From Bradyrhizobium sp. CCBAU 53340 (lineage in GTDB: Bacteria > Pseudomonadota > Alphaproteobacteria > Rhizobiales > Xanthobacteraceae), in contig NZ_CP030055.1 of assembly GCF_015291645.1 (NCBI RefSeq), positions 3,348,001-3,412,000 on the forward strand: a stretch of 64,000 bases of DNA, written 5' to 3'. Positions 7,648 to 15,742 of this stretch are shown here, in pieces. Made by a program: the position numbers and the translations under genes. The notes under the pieces were generated by a model, which was not told where the DNA came from, did not search any database, and worked only from the letters and a program-made list of their open reading frames with translations. Every line of letters begins with the position of its first letter. Within the stretch, counting starts at the first letter, position 1.

Positions 7648-8310
7648 TTACCGTGCAGCGACCCGCGAGGGCGCCTTGGTCGCGGCCTTGCCCGCCGTCA
7701 GCGCCATGGTCGCGACGCTGACGACGCGCGCGACCACATCCTCGACGTCGTCGAGATCGCATTGGCCTTCTGACAGCTTTGTCAGGCGCTCGCTTTCGCG
7801 GATGGTGTGGTGCGCCATCGCGAGTGCGAAGTTGAGCCCCCAATAGATATCGACGTCGCTGCGGTCGGGCAGGGAGCGGAGCATGGCGCCGGCGAATTTC
7901 CGCAAATGGTCGATCTCGCGGTTCTTGATGCGGCGGATCGGCGGTACGGATTCGATCGAGGCGCGGATCATGAAGCGCGCCGCGGTGGAACGCTGGTTCT
8001 CCGGCCCGAGGCATCCGCGCAGCGTCGGTCCCACCAGGGCGCGCAGGATCACCTCGATCGGCGCGCGGCCGCCGCCGTCTTCCTCGGCGGCCTTCAACTC
8101 GCGCAGGCGCTCGCGGTTGGTCGCGATCGAACGGGTGACAAATAATTCCGCGATCAGCTCGTCCTTCGAGCCGAAATGGTAGTTCACCGCGGCCAAATTG
8201 ACGTTGGCCTCCGCGACGATGTCGCGCAGCGTGACGTCGCCGAAGCCGCGATCGGCATAGAGCCGTTCGGCGGCGGCGAGAATGGCAGACCTCGTATGAT
8301 CGCTGGCCAT
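7648..8310 (-). CDS. TetR/AcrR-family transcriptional regulator
   Basis: The 220-residue regulator has an N-terminal TetR helix-turn-helix at about residues 26-50 (TLRDIVAEANVNLAAVNYHFGSKDEL). The variable C-terminal ligand domain follows, with ARFMIRASIESVPPIRRIKNRE and a late GLNFALAMAHHTIRESERL helix. Its start faces the acyl-CoA dehydrogenase at 8525 across a 214-bp gap that carries a TTCAAAC...GTTTGAA inverted repeat near its own promoter. The layout suggests it represses itself and the dehydrogenase/kinase pair until an acyl-CoA or related ligand is bound. That ligand assignment is inference from the neighbours. Confidence 0.88.
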   Translation of the reverse strand: MASDHTRSAILAAAERLYADRGFGDVTLRDIVAEANVNLAAVNYHFGSKDELIAELFVTRSIATNRERLRELKAAEEDGGGRAPIEVILRALVGPTLRGCLGPENQRSTAARFMIRASIESVPPIRRIKNREIDHLRKFAGAMLRSLPDRSDVDIYWGLNFALAMAHHTIRESERLTKLSEGQCDLDDVEDVVARVVSVATMALTAGKAATKAPSRVAAR

Positions 8311-8338
8311 GGATTGCCCTCAGGGAGGGGAGTTGCAA

Positions 8339-8369
8339 TTCAAACACTTGTATGAAACTATCGTTTGAA
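8339..8369. promoter_or_regulatory. TetR operator candidate between regulator and acyl-CoA dehydrogenase
   Basis: TTCAAAC (8339-8345) and GTTTGAA (8363-8369) form a perfect 7-bp inverted repeat with a 17-bp spacer. A third half-site at 8353-8358 (TGAAAC) makes an inner AAAC-TATC-GTTT palindrome (8355-8366). It lies 29 bp upstream of the TetR start, the expected place for autoregulation. Confidence 0.6.
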
Positions 8370-8524
8370 GGCCGGAGAAAGTCAATCCGCAATCGCAACT
8401 CGTTCGCAACGCGCGAACCGGTTCCGAAGACCCGTCAGGCGCATTCGCGGCTTGCGGGCCGCACGAGGCGGGAGGACAGTCCGGCGCAAAACGAGATCGC
8501 AAAGAGAGAGACGAGGAGCGTCCC

Positions 8525-9760
8525 ATGGACTTCGATATGTCGCCCAAGCAGAAGGAATGGCTCGACCGCGTGCAGTCCTTCATGGCCAAGCATGTGCGTC
8601 CGGCGGTGCCTGTTTATAACGAGCAGGATCAAAGCGGCGAGCGCTGGAAGGTGATCCCGGTCCTGGAAGACCTCAAGAAGAAAGCGAAGGCCGAAGGTCT
8701 CTGGAACATGTTCATGCCGCCGAGCGAGCATGAGGACGACGAATTCCGCGGCGCGGGATTGACCAATCTCGAATACGCCCTGCTGTCGGAGGAGATGGGC
8801 CGCATCACCTGGGCTTCGGAGGTGTTCAACTGCTCCGCGCCCGATACCGGCAACATGGAAGTCTTCATCCGCTACGGCACCAAGGAGCAGAAGCGGAAAT
8901 GGCTGCGTCCGCTGATGGACGGCGAGATCCGCTCCGCCTTCCTGATGACCGAGCCGGCAGTGGCCTCGTCCGATGCGACCAATATCGAGACCCGGATCGA
9001 GAAGGATGGCGATCACTACGTCATCAACGGTCGTAAATGGTGGTCGTCGGGCGTCGGCGATCCCCGCTGCAAGATCGCGATCCTGATGGGCAAGACCGAT
9101 TTCAACGCGGCCAAGCATCAGCAGCAGTCGCAGATCCTGGTTCCGCTCGACACGCCCGGCATCAAGGTCGAGAAGATGCTGCCCGTGTTCGGCTTCGATG
9201 ACGCGCCGCACGGCCATGCCCAGGTGCTGCTCGAGAACGTGCGCGTGCCGAAGGAGAACATCCTGCTCGGCGAGGGCCGCGGCTTCGAGATCGCGCAGGG
9301 CCGCCTCGGACCGGGCCGTATTCACCACTGCATGCGCACCATCGGCAAGGCCGAGGAGGCGCTGGAGAAGATGGTGAAGCGGCTCACCTCGCGCACCGCC
9401 TTCGGCAAGCGGATCGTCGAACATTCGGTGTGGGAGCAGCGTATTGGCGAAGCCCGCACCAACATCGAGATGACGCGTCTGCTCTGCCTCAAGGCCGCCG
9501 ACATGATGGACAAGGTCGGCAACAAGACCGCGCAGGCCGAGATCGCCATGATCAAGGTCGCGGCCCCCACCATGGCGCTGAAGATCATCGACGAGGCGAT
9601 CCAGGCGTTTGGCGGCGCGGGCGTCTCCGACGACGCCGGCCTTGCCAAGGACTACGCCCACATCCGCACGCTGCGTCTCGCCGACGGTCCGGATGAGGTG
9701 CACAATCGCGCCATTGCAAGGCTCGAAGTTCGGAAGTATGCCAATTCTCCCAAGCATTAA
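8525..9760 (+). CDS. Acyl-CoA dehydrogenase, ACAD10/11-like
   Basis: The 411-residue flavoprotein has the usual three parts: an N-terminal helical domain, a middle beta domain with [19 protein letters not shown] and [13 protein letters not shown], and a C-terminal helical domain with [25 protein letters not shown] and [22 protein letters not shown]. At the position of the catalytic glutamate of medium-chain dehydrogenases (YEGT) this protein has Asp387 in [10 protein letters not shown], a pattern I associate with the ACAD10/11 group. Those enzymes work with an APH-type kinase domain on 4-hydroxyacyl-CoAs, and the next gene encodes just such a kinase. AGGAG precedes the ATG. It is probably controlled by the divergent TetR regulator. 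Confidence 0.88.
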   Translation: MDFDMSPKQKEWLDRVQSFMAKHVRPAVPVYNEQDQSGERWKVIPVLEDLKKKAKAEGLWNMFMPPSEHEDDEFRGAGLTNLEYALLSEEMGRITWASEVFNCSAPDTGNMEVFIRYGTKEQKRKWLRPLMDGEIRSAFLMTEPAVASSDATNIETRIEKDGDHYVINGRKWWSSGVGDPRCKIAILMGKTDFNAAKHQQQSQILVPLDTPGIKVEKMLPVFGFDDAPHGHAQVLLENVRVPKENILLGEGRGFEIAQGRLGPGRIHHCMRTIGKAEEALEKMVKRLTSRTAFGKRIVEHSVWEQRIGEARTNIEMTRLLCLKAADMMDKVGNKTAQAEIAMIKVAAPTMALKIIDEAIQAFGGAGVSDDAGLAKDYAHIRTLRLADGPDEVHNRAIARLEVRKYANSPKH

Positions 9761-9802
9761 GCGATGGAGCGGGATGAAGCGCCCGCTCTAAAGAAGCGAC
9801 AA

Positions 9803-9869
9803 GAGCATGATCCGCATTCGGTGGCCGCTTGACGCAAGTGCGCCAGCGGTTACCGAATAGGATCCCGTT
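9803..9869. repeat. Degenerate GAGCATGATC palindromic element
   Basis: GAGCATGATCCG at 9803-9814 and AGCGGTTACCGAATAGGATC further on match the element at 7100-7148, but the right arm has decayed and the loop is longer. It fills the 132-bp gap between the dehydrogenase and kinase genes. Confidence 0.55.
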
Positions 9870-9892
9870 CGGACTGAAGAGGGAGCGTCACC

Positions 9893-10951
9893 GTGGCTAA
9901 CGGCGTCAGGAAAGACGAAGAGTTCTCGGGCACCAAGCCGGTCGAGGAGCGTCATCGCTTCGACGAGTTGCGGCTCGAGGCTTGGATGCACGAGCACGTC
10001 GAAGGCTTTGAAGGCCCGCTGGTCGTCCTGCAGTTCAAGGGCGGCCAGTCCAATCCGACCTACCGGCTCAACACGCCGAAGCGCTCCTATGTGATGCGCA
10101 GAAAGCCGTTCGGCAAGCTGCTGCCTTCGGCGCATGCGGTCGATCGCGAGTACCGCGTCATCGCAGCCCTTGGAAAGCAGGGTTTTCCGGTCGCGCGCGC
10201 CTATGCGCTGTGCCAGGACGACAGCGTCATCGGCGCTGCCTTCTACATCATGTCGATGGAAGAGGGCCGCGTGTTCTGGGATCCGACGCTGCCGAGCCAG
10301 GATAACGATGCGCGCCGCAAGATCTTCACCAGCAAGATCGAGACGCTGGCCGAGCTCCATATGTTCGACCCCGTCGCAATCGGCCTCGGTGATTTCGGTA
10401 AGCCGGGCAATTATTTCGCGCGGCAGATCGATCGCTGGACCAAGCAGTATCGGGCGTCCGAGACCCAGCACATTCCGGAGTTCGAGAAGGTCGCCGAATG
10501 GCTGCCCAGGACCGTGCCCGAGCAGGCGCGCGTCTCGATCGTCCATGGCGATTATCGCCTCGACAACATGATTTTCCATGCGACGGAACCACGCGTGCAG
10601 GCCGTGCTGGACTGGGAACTGTCGACGCTCGGCGATCCCATGGCCGATTTCACCTATCTGTTGATGCAGTGGATCATGCCGGGCCTGCAGGGCGCCGATC
10701 TCAAGGCGCTTAACATCCCGAGCGTCGAGGAGGCCGCGCAGATCTATTGCAACGTCACCAGGATGACGGTGCCCGATCTGAACTGGTATTTTGCCTACAA
10801 CCTGTTCCGCCTCGCCGGCATCACGCAAGGCATCGCCGGCCGCGTCCGCGACGGCACCGCCGCCAATGCCAAGGCGCTGGAGTCCGCCAAGCGCACCGTG
10901 CCGCTGTCAAAGGCCTCGTGGGAATACGCGCAGAAGGCGGGCGCGGTGTAA
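9893..10951 (+). CDS. APH-type phosphotransferase, ACAD10/11 kinase-domain relative
   Basis: The 352-residue protein has the aminoglycoside-phosphotransferase/choline-kinase fold. It shows a nucleotide-binding start (LQFKGGQSNPTYRL, about 46-59), a Lys-containing strand (YVMRRKPFGKLL), the Brenner motif HGDYRLDN (218-225) with the catalytic Asp, and the metal-binding LDWELSTLGDP (239-249). This subgroup is fused to an acyl-CoA dehydrogenase in mammalian ACAD10/11 and is related to LvaA of Pseudomonas putida, which phosphorylates 4-hydroxyacyl-CoA. Here the two halves are separate neighbouring genes. Antibiotic resistance is unlikely. GTG start with GGGAG 6-10 bases upstream; no ATG fits. Confidence 0.86.
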   Translation: MANGVRKDEEFSGTKPVEERHRFDELRLEAWMHEHVEGFEGPLVVLQFKGGQSNPTYRLNTPKRSYVMRRKPFGKLLPSAHAVDREYRVIAALGKQGFPVARAYALCQDDSVIGAAFYIMSMEEGRVFWDPTLPSQDNDARRKIFTSKIETLAELHMFDPVAIGLGDFGKPGNYFARQIDRWTKQYRASETQHIPEFEKVAEWLPRTVPEQARVSIVHGDYRLDNMIFHATEPRVQAVLDWELSTLGDPMADFTYLLMQWIMPGLQGADLKALNIPSVEEAAQIYCNVTRMTVPDLNWYFAYNLFRLAGITQGIAGRVRDGTAANAKALESAKRTVPLSKASWEYAQKAGAV

Positions 10952-11017
10952 CGAGATAGAGGCGCGGTCGATGACCGCGCCTCTTTTGATTTGACGCGCG
11001 GCTGTTCCCACACACTC

Positions 11018-11134
11018 CGTCATTGCGAGCACAGCGAAGCAATCCAGAATGTTTCCGCAGAGGCAGTCTGGATTGCTTCGTCGCATCAGCGCAAAATTGC
11101 TTGGCAATTCTGTCGCGGGCTTCTCGCAATGACG
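11018..11134. repeat. CGTCATTGCGAG inverted-repeat element
   Basis: CGTCATTGCGAG (11018-11029) and CTCGCAATGACG (11123-11134) are perfect 12-bp outer arms. Inside, AAGCAATCCAGA pairs with TCTGGATTGCTT. This is a dispersed element familiar from Bradyrhizobium genomes. It occupies most of the 250-bp gap between the kinase and NIPSNAP genes; I see no gene in it. A half copy is at 15604-15642. Confidence 0.78.
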
Positions 11135-11201
11135 GGGAGGCGCGCGTGTCCCTTGTACGGCTAACAAACTTGACCACATCTCTTCCCGCAAGGAGGCGGT
11201 C

Positions 11202-11543
11202 ATGATCCAGCAACTGCGCATCTACGAAATCTTCGACAAGAACAAGGCTGCCTTCCACGCTCGGTTCCGCGACCATGCGGCGCGCATCATGCGCACCCGC
11301 TATGGCTTTCAGATCGTGGCGATGTGGGAGACAAAGTCAGGCGAACGGACCGAGTTCGCCTATCTCCTGGAGTGGCCGGACGAGGTCGCCAGGATTTCGG
11401 CATGGGCGGGCTTCATGGCGGATGCCGAGTGGAGCGAGATCAAGCGAGTCACACATGCGGAGCATGGGCTGATGGTCGGGCAGATCGAGGACCGCCTGCT
11501 CGTGCCGGTGGACTATTCGCCGTCGTTCAGCCTCCTGCACTGA
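11202..11543 (+). CDS. NIPSNAP-family protein
   Basis: The 113-residue protein has the NIPSNAP ferredoxin-like fold pattern: QQLRIYEIFDKNKAAFHARFRDH at the start, then GFQIVAMWETKSGERTEFAYLLEWPDEVAR, with a short C-terminal beta strand. The bacterial members are small and lack a known enzymatic role; many sit next to metabolic genes. AGGAGG lies 8 bases before the ATG, so translation should be efficient. A LysE-type exporter gene starts 21 bp after its stop, probably in the same transcript. The function cannot be told from the sequence. Confidence 0.8.
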   Translation: MIQQLRIYEIFDKNKAAFHARFRDHAARIMRTRYGFQIVAMWETKSGERTEFAYLLEWPDEVARISAWAGFMADAEWSEIKRVTHAEHGLMVGQIEDRLLVPVDYSPSFSLLH

Positions 11544-11564
11544 TCCGCCTTCGGAGCCGCGTAC

Positions 11565-12191
11565 ATGATCGACCACGCCACCCTCGTCACCTACATCCTG
11601 ATCGTTCTCGGCTTCGTCTTCATTCCGGGCCCGGCGACCCTGCTCACCATCGCTCGGGCGGCAAGCTCCGGCACAAAGGTCGGCATCGCGACGGGCGCAG
11701 GCATTGCCGCAGGTGACCTCATCCACACCAGCATGGCGATCGCCGGCCTCTCGGCGATCATCGCGACCTCAGCGCTGCTCTTCAGCATCGTCAAATATGC
11801 CGGCGCGGCATTCCTGATCTATCTCGGTATTCGCGCGATGCTCGACAAGGCGCCGATCGAGCTGAACAGCGCCGCGCCCGCGATCGGCGCGGGCCGCGCC
11901 TTTCGGCAGGCTGTGCTGACCGAAGTGCTCAATCCAAAGACCGCGCTGTTCTTCCTCGCCTTCCTGCCGCAATTCGTGCGGCCGGAGCATGGTTCGATCG
12001 GACTTCAGCTTGCGATCCTCGGCATTGTCTTCGTGCTGCTCGGCCTCGTCAGCACCGTTGTATTCGCTGTCGGCGCCGGCCGCCTCGGCAATCTCCTGCG
12101 GCGCCATCCGAGCGTGGTGAAGTGGCAAGGCAAGGTGGTTGGGACCATCTACTGTGCCGTCGGCATGCGGCTGGCGTTGCAGGAGCGGTGA
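11565..12191 (+). CDS. LysE/RhtB-family amino-acid exporter
   Basis: The 208-residue inner-membrane protein has six predicted hydrophobic segments. It carries the RhtB-group signatures FIPGPATLLTIARAASSGTKVGIATGAGIAAGD in the first third (positions about 19-51) and a central LNPKTALFFLAFLPQFV. The proline/glycine motif in helix 1 and the conserved NPK are typical of LysE-superfamily exporters of amino acids or homoserine lactone-like compounds. The substrate is not evident. It follows the NIPSNAP gene closely and ends 31 bp from the convergent argE-like gene. Confidence 0.85.
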   Translation: MIDHATLVTYILIVLGFVFIPGPATLLTIARAASSGTKVGIATGAGIAAGDLIHTSMAIAGLSAIIATSALLFSIVKYAGAAFLIYLGIRAMLDKAPIELNSAAPAIGAGRAFRQAVLTEVLNPKTALFFLAFLPQFVRPEHGSIGLQLAILGIVFVLLGLVSTVVFAVGAGRLGNLLRRHPSVVKWQGKVVGTIYCAVGMRLALQER

Positions 12192-12222
12192 GGCACGGCG
12201 CTCGCTCCTGCGGCACTTGCGA

Positions 12223-13422
12223 CTACCCCTTCGCGCAATGCGCGATCAGCCTCTCCACAAACCCCGCGCATTTCTCCAGCTCGGCCATCGCGATGAACTC
12301 GTCCGGCGTATGCGCCTGCGCGATCGAGCCGGGGCCGATCACCACCGAAGGGATATCGGCCATGCTGGTGAACAGGCTGGCCTCGGTGCCGAAGGCGACC
12401 TTGGCGTGGTCGTTGCGCCCCGCAAGGCTCTTGGCCAGCGTGACGATGGCGGCGTCGGCCTTGGTGTCGAGCGCGGGATAATCGAGGATCTCCTCGAAAT
12501 CGATGCCGCATTCGGGGTGTCTCGCCTTCATCGCCGGCTCGAGCTCGGCCTTGGCCCAGGCGACGATCGCATCCGTCACCTCCTTGGATTCGGTGATGCC
12601 GATGCCGCGGCATTCGAAGTCCACCGTGCAGGTGTCGGGCACGATGTTCAGCGCCGCGCCGCCATGCACGATGCTGGTCAGCAGCGTCGAGTGCGGGACG
12701 TCATAGAGGCTGTTGCGCTCGGCCTCGCCCGCAAGCTTCACCGCGCGGCGGCGGATCTCGGTGATCAGCTCGGCGGCATATTCGATCGCGTTGACGCCAT
12801 CGGGCGCGATCGAGGAATGGCGGGCAAGGCCCCGGAACGTGGCGCGCACGCCGTGCTTGCCCTTGTGGCCGATGATGACCTTCATCTCGGTCGGCTCGCC
12901 GATGAAGGCGCCGAGCGGCCGCAGCTTCTTCTTCGCGACTTCGGCAAGCATCGGCCGCACGCCGACGCAGCCGATCTCCTCGTCATAGGAGATCGCAAGG
13001 TGGATCGGCGTATTCAGCTTGGCTTCGAGCATCTCCGGCACCATCGCAAGGCACACTGCGACAAAGCCCTTCATGTCGGTGGTGCCGCGGCCATAGACCT
13101 TGCCGTCGCGCTCGACGAGCTTGAACGGATCGTGACTCCAGTCCTGGCCCATAACAGGCACGACATCGGTATGGCCCGACAGCACGTAGCCCGGCCGATC
13201 CTCCGGTCCGATCGTGACCCAGAGCGACGCCTTCTGCCCTGTTGCATCGGTGATGCGCTCGCCCTTGATGCCGAGGAAGGCGAGATAGCTCTCGATATGC
13301 GCGATCAAGGGCAGGTTGGTGCGATCGCTGATCGTGTCGAAGCCGACGAGGTCGGCCAGCATGTTGCGGATGCGATCGGGACGTGAACTCGGGAAGATCG
13401 GATTGGGCATTGTCTCGTTCAT
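12223..13422 (-). CDS. argE: Acetylornithine deacetylase (M20 metallopeptidase family)
   Basis: The 399-residue protein (from ATG 13422) has the two-zinc M20 motifs in order: LSGHTDVVPV, GRGTTDMKGF (bridging Asp), YDEEIGCVG (catalytic and metal Glu), GEPTEM, and AHTPDEF near the C-terminus with the last metal His. The whole-length pattern matches ArgE, which hydrolyses N2-acetylornithine to ornithine and acetate in arginine synthesis. Other M20 amidases (succinyl-diaminopimelate desuccinylase) are less likely. An in-frame start at 13458 would add 12 residues but lacks a ribosome-binding site; 13422 has GTGAGG somewhat far upstream. The start remains uncertain. Confidence 0.85.
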   Translation of the reverse strand: MNETMPNPIFPSSRPDRIRNMLADLVGFDTISDRTNLPLIAHIESYLAFLGIKGERITDATGQKASLWVTIGPEDRPGYVLSGHTDVVPVMGQDWSHDPFKLVERDGKVYGRGTTDMKGFVAVCLAMVPEMLEAKLNTPIHLAISYDEEIGCVGVRPMLAEVAKKKLRPLGAFIGEPTEMKVIIGHKGKHGVRATFRGLARHSSIAPDGVNAIEYAAELITEIRRRAVKLAGEAERNSLYDVPHSTLLTSIVHGGAALNIVPDTCTVDFECRGIGITESKEVTDAIVAWAKAELEPAMKARHPECGIDFEEILDYPALDTKADAAIVTLAKSLAGRNDHAKVAFGTEASLFTSMADIPSVVIGPGSIAQAHTPDEFIAMAELEKCAGFVERLIAHCAKG

Positions 13423-13514
13423 GTGATGGAGGACGGCCTCACCGCTTGCACGAAACATACCAATGGAGTGGCCATTCGGGCAAATCCGACCGCGAACCAG
13501 GCTTTCGCCGAATC

Positions 13515-14180
13515 TCAGGCAAGTGCAGAAAGATCTTTCGGCAGCATTCGCTTGAACAGGTCCAGCGCGCGGCGCGCCTCCAATGGTGGCAGCGCAATCG
13601 CGAACCGGACTGCGGCCCCGATCTCGATCATCGCCAGTTGCGAGAATGTCGTGAGAGCAGGGGCAGGCTGCTTCGGCGCGACACGATGCAGGGCGTCACG
13701 CAGCAGGCCGGCAAGGAAGGCAACGTCTTCCTGGTCGATCCTCTGAAGCGTCCGATCACTTTGGGTCGCCTGCCAGATGTGATGCATCACCGGGTGATCG
13801 CGGAACATCTGGTAGTAGCCGTCGGTGATGCGGCACAGCGCCGCGTGTAGGTCGGACAGCTTCTTCATCTCGGCGAGGTCGCGCGCAACGCATTCGTGGC
13901 CGGTGGCATTGCAGCGCTCGGCGAGCGTTCCGATCACTGCGCTCTTGTCCGGGAAATATTGATAGAGCGAACCGAAGGCGATGCCGGTGCGCTCGACGAT
14001 GTCGCTCATCCGGATGGCGTCGCTGCCTTTCTCGGCAAGGATCTCCGTTGCCGCGGCCAGGATGCGATCGAATCGCTCCCGGCTGCGTTCCTGTGTCGGC
14101 ACCAGCGGCGTGCGCCGTCCGGTCGCCTGCGTCGCTTTGACCGCCCTGATCTTCCGTTCCGGCATCGTGGTTCCCGCCAT
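13515..14180 (-). CDS. TetR-family transcriptional regulator
   Basis: The 221-residue protein has an N-terminal basic extension (about 30 residues, KIRAVKATQATGRRTP) and then a TetR helix-turn-helix (about 36-83: RFDRILAAATEILAEKGSDAIRM, DIVERTGIAFGSLYQYFPDKS). The C-terminal domain with HPVMHHIWQATQSDRTLQ looks like the AcrR C-terminal group. It diverges from the DUF1772 gene at 14260 over two operator copies (14197-14245), so it probably represses itself and that gene. A second in-frame ATG five codons on (14165) could be used instead. Ligand unknown. Confidence 0.85.
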   Translation of the reverse strand: MAGTTMPERKIRAVKATQATGRRTPLVPTQERSRERFDRILAAATEILAEKGSDAIRMSDIVERTGIAFGSLYQYFPDKSAVIGTLAERCNATGHECVARDLAEMKKLSDLHAALCRITDGYYQMFRDHPVMHHIWQATQSDRTLQRIDQEDVAFLAGLLRDALHRVAPKQPAPALTTFSQLAMIEIGAAVRFAIALPPLEARRALDLFKRMLPKDLSALA

Positions 14181-14196
14181 CTGCGCTTGACGCCAG

Positions 14197-14245
14197 AAAT
14201 AAGAGAGTTTATCGCCTTTATCAAATACGAGAGTTTATCGTATTT
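14197..14245. promoter_or_regulatory. Two TetR operator copies, AAATAcGA-GAGTTTA-TCGtaTTT
   Basis: AAATACGA (14223-14230) and TCGTATTT (14238-14245) are perfect arms around GAGTTTA. A less perfect copy with the same core GAGAGTTTATCG lies 26 bp upstream (14197-14219). The pair covers the whole space between the divergent TetR regulator and the DUF1772 gene and ends just before its ribosome-binding site. Confidence 0.68.
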
Positions 14246-14259
14246 AACGGAGGTGCGTC

Positions 14260-14742
14260 ATGCGGCAGGTTTTCACGACCGGATTGCTGTGGTTTTCGGC
14301 GCTGGGCTGCGGTGTCATGGCGGGCGTCTATTTCGCCTTCTCGAACTTCATCATGACCGCGCTTGGCCGGCTCGATCAGGCTGCCGGTATCGCGGCGATG
14401 AACGCCATCAATGTCGACATCGTGCGCTCGCTGTTCATGCCGCTGTTCCTCGGTACAACGGTGGCGGGTGCAGCGCTGGTGGTGATGGGCGCGTTGCGTC
14501 TTAGCGAGCCGGGCGCGATCAGCATGATCGCCGGTGGCAGCCTCTATGTCGTTGGCATGTTCGTGGTGACGGTGGGGCTCAACGTGCCGCTGAACAACGC
14601 ACTCGCCGCGGTGCAGCCGTCGGCCCCGCAGGCGGGCGTGGTGTGGGCCGCGTATCTGAAGGACTGGATGTTCTGGAACCACGTGCGGACATTGGCGTCG
14701 GTCGTGGCGAGTGCGTTGTTTATCGCTGCGCTCGCCGCGTAA
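14260..14742 (+). CDS. DUF1772 (anthrone-oxygenase-like) membrane protein
   Basis: The 160-residue protein has four hydrophobic segments and the DUF1772 hallmarks GVMAGVYFAFSNFIM (about 18-32) and VTVGLNVPLNNALA (about 106-119). In fungi the family includes the anthrone oxygenase HypC, but bacterial members are mostly uncharacterised and membrane-bound. GGAGG is 7 bases before the ATG. It is the only gene next to the divergent TetR regulator and its paired operators, so an inducible response, perhaps to a toxic aromatic or lipophilic compound, is plausible. That is inference. Confidence 0.82.
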   Translation: MRQVFTTGLLWFSALGCGVMAGVYFAFSNFIMTALGRLDQAAGIAAMNAINVDIVRSLFMPLFLGTTVAGAALVVMGALRLSEPGAISMIAGGSLYVVGMFVVTVGLNVPLNNALAAVQPSAPQAGVVWAAYLKDWMFWNHVRTLASVVASALFIAALAA

Positions 14743-14872
14743 CAGGCTTCGTAGGGTGGGTTAGCGAAGCGACGTCCACAATCTCTTGCGCTGCCTGACG
14801 GGCAAAACACGCGAGCCGTAGGGCAATGCGTCTCGCGAAAGATATTCCGCTTTACCGAAATTCGGAAACGAC

Positions 14873-15394
14873 GTATGTGTTGCGGCAACCCGGCCCATGG
14901 AAGAGGGGCGTATCGCGATCGTCACGACGCGGGCCGGGCGGCGGTGGACGCTAGTCACATCGGCGCGAAGGGTCTTGCAGGGCGGGCAACCGTGAGCAAG
15001 ACCATCGCGCACACGACCGGTGTGACTGCGTACGGCAAAATCGTGTGGTCCTGGCGCCCGGAGCCTGTGCGCCAAGGCTCGTGGTGATGTGCGATGTCCA
15101 ACCGGATGCGCACATCGGTCATCTGCGAGACGACGGGGGCAATAGTGCATCGCTCCCCGGGGAGATCACGACATAAGCCGTCAAACCACTGCGCAGGGAA
15201 GGCCGGATGTTTCGGCTTCACCTGTATGCCGCTGTGCAGCCTCTTGTAGCGCAACCTTCGCACAGTGGACCGCGGGTGCCAGCCGGGCACCCGGCCTTCC
15301 CTGCGCCCTCTTTCAGATGAGGGTGAGGTTGATGAAGCAAAGCTCGGGCGGAATGAGCCGCGAGGCTGCGAAGGTGCGTCTGTGATTGAAAGAT
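14873..15394. repeat. Long intergenic repeat, GCGCAGGGAAGGCCGGATGTTTC type
   Basis: The stretch reads like a multi-part dispersed element that I recognise from many Rhizobiales genomes. Its parts are GCGGCAACCCGGCCCATGG, a GTGTGGTCCTG segment, CACCGGGGAGA-like DNA, GCGCAGGGAAGGCCGGATGTTTC (15191 onward), and CACCCGGCCTTCCCTGCGCCCTCTT (from 15289). The GCAGGGAAGGCCGG and CCGGCCTTCCCTGC parts are inverted and could fold into a long stem with a loop of about 85 bases. The 70-codon ORF at 14875-15087 belongs to the repeat and is not a supported gene. Confidence 0.65.
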
Positions 15395-15425
15395 CGAATG
15401 CTAACGTTGCCGCGAACACTGCCCT

Positions 15426-15642
15426 GTGACCGTCGCCCTGAGGCGGCCGCTACTTCAGCGGCCCTCGAAGGGCGACAGCCCGGCTGCATCTCGGCCGCAC
15501 ATCCTTCGAGGCTCGCAACGCAGTGCAGATGCACTGCGTCACTCGCACCTCCAGCGACAACCGCTTCGCGGTTGCGCGGGGATGACGGAATGGATATTGC
15601 TGGTGCGGAAAGACTCTGGATTGCTTCGCTGCGCTCGCAATG
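15426..15642. repeat. Degenerate REP-like DNA with half CATTGCGAG element
   Basis: Positions 15465-15600 hold pieces of the CATCCTTCGAGG and GGGGATGACGG elements that recur in Bradyrhizobium intergenic DNA. Positions 15604-15642 (GACTCTGGATTGCTTCG to CTCGCAATGACGG) equal the right half of the element at 11018-11134. I see no gene; several overlapping short ORFs are not supported. Confidence 0.5.
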
Positions 15643-15680
15643 ACGGTGTGGAGAGACTTTCGCACCAAACGTCGGTCTCG

Positions 15681-15737
15681 TGCCCCGGACGCAGCGCAGC
15701 GCTTCTTCAGCGGTGCGGCGCGTCCGGGACACGAGTG
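15681..15737. repeat. GTGCCCCGGACGC hairpin element
   Basis: GTGCCCCGGACGC at the left and GCGTCCGGGACAC at the right are inverted arms around a GC-rich loop. It lies six bases downstream of the SDR stop codon (minus strand) and could end or protect that transcript. The sequence type is common in the genus. Confidence 0.55.
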
Positions 15738-15742
15738 AGCCG

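Noticed and set aside
9893..10951. Aminoglycoside-resistance gene
   Set aside because: The APH fold is present, but the neighbour and subgroup pattern fit the ACAD10/11 kinase, not a drug kinase.
14875..15087. 70-codon ORF beginning MCCGNPAHGRG
   Set aside because: It lies within the dispersed repeat; its sequence repeats with the element and has no sign of protein-level selection.
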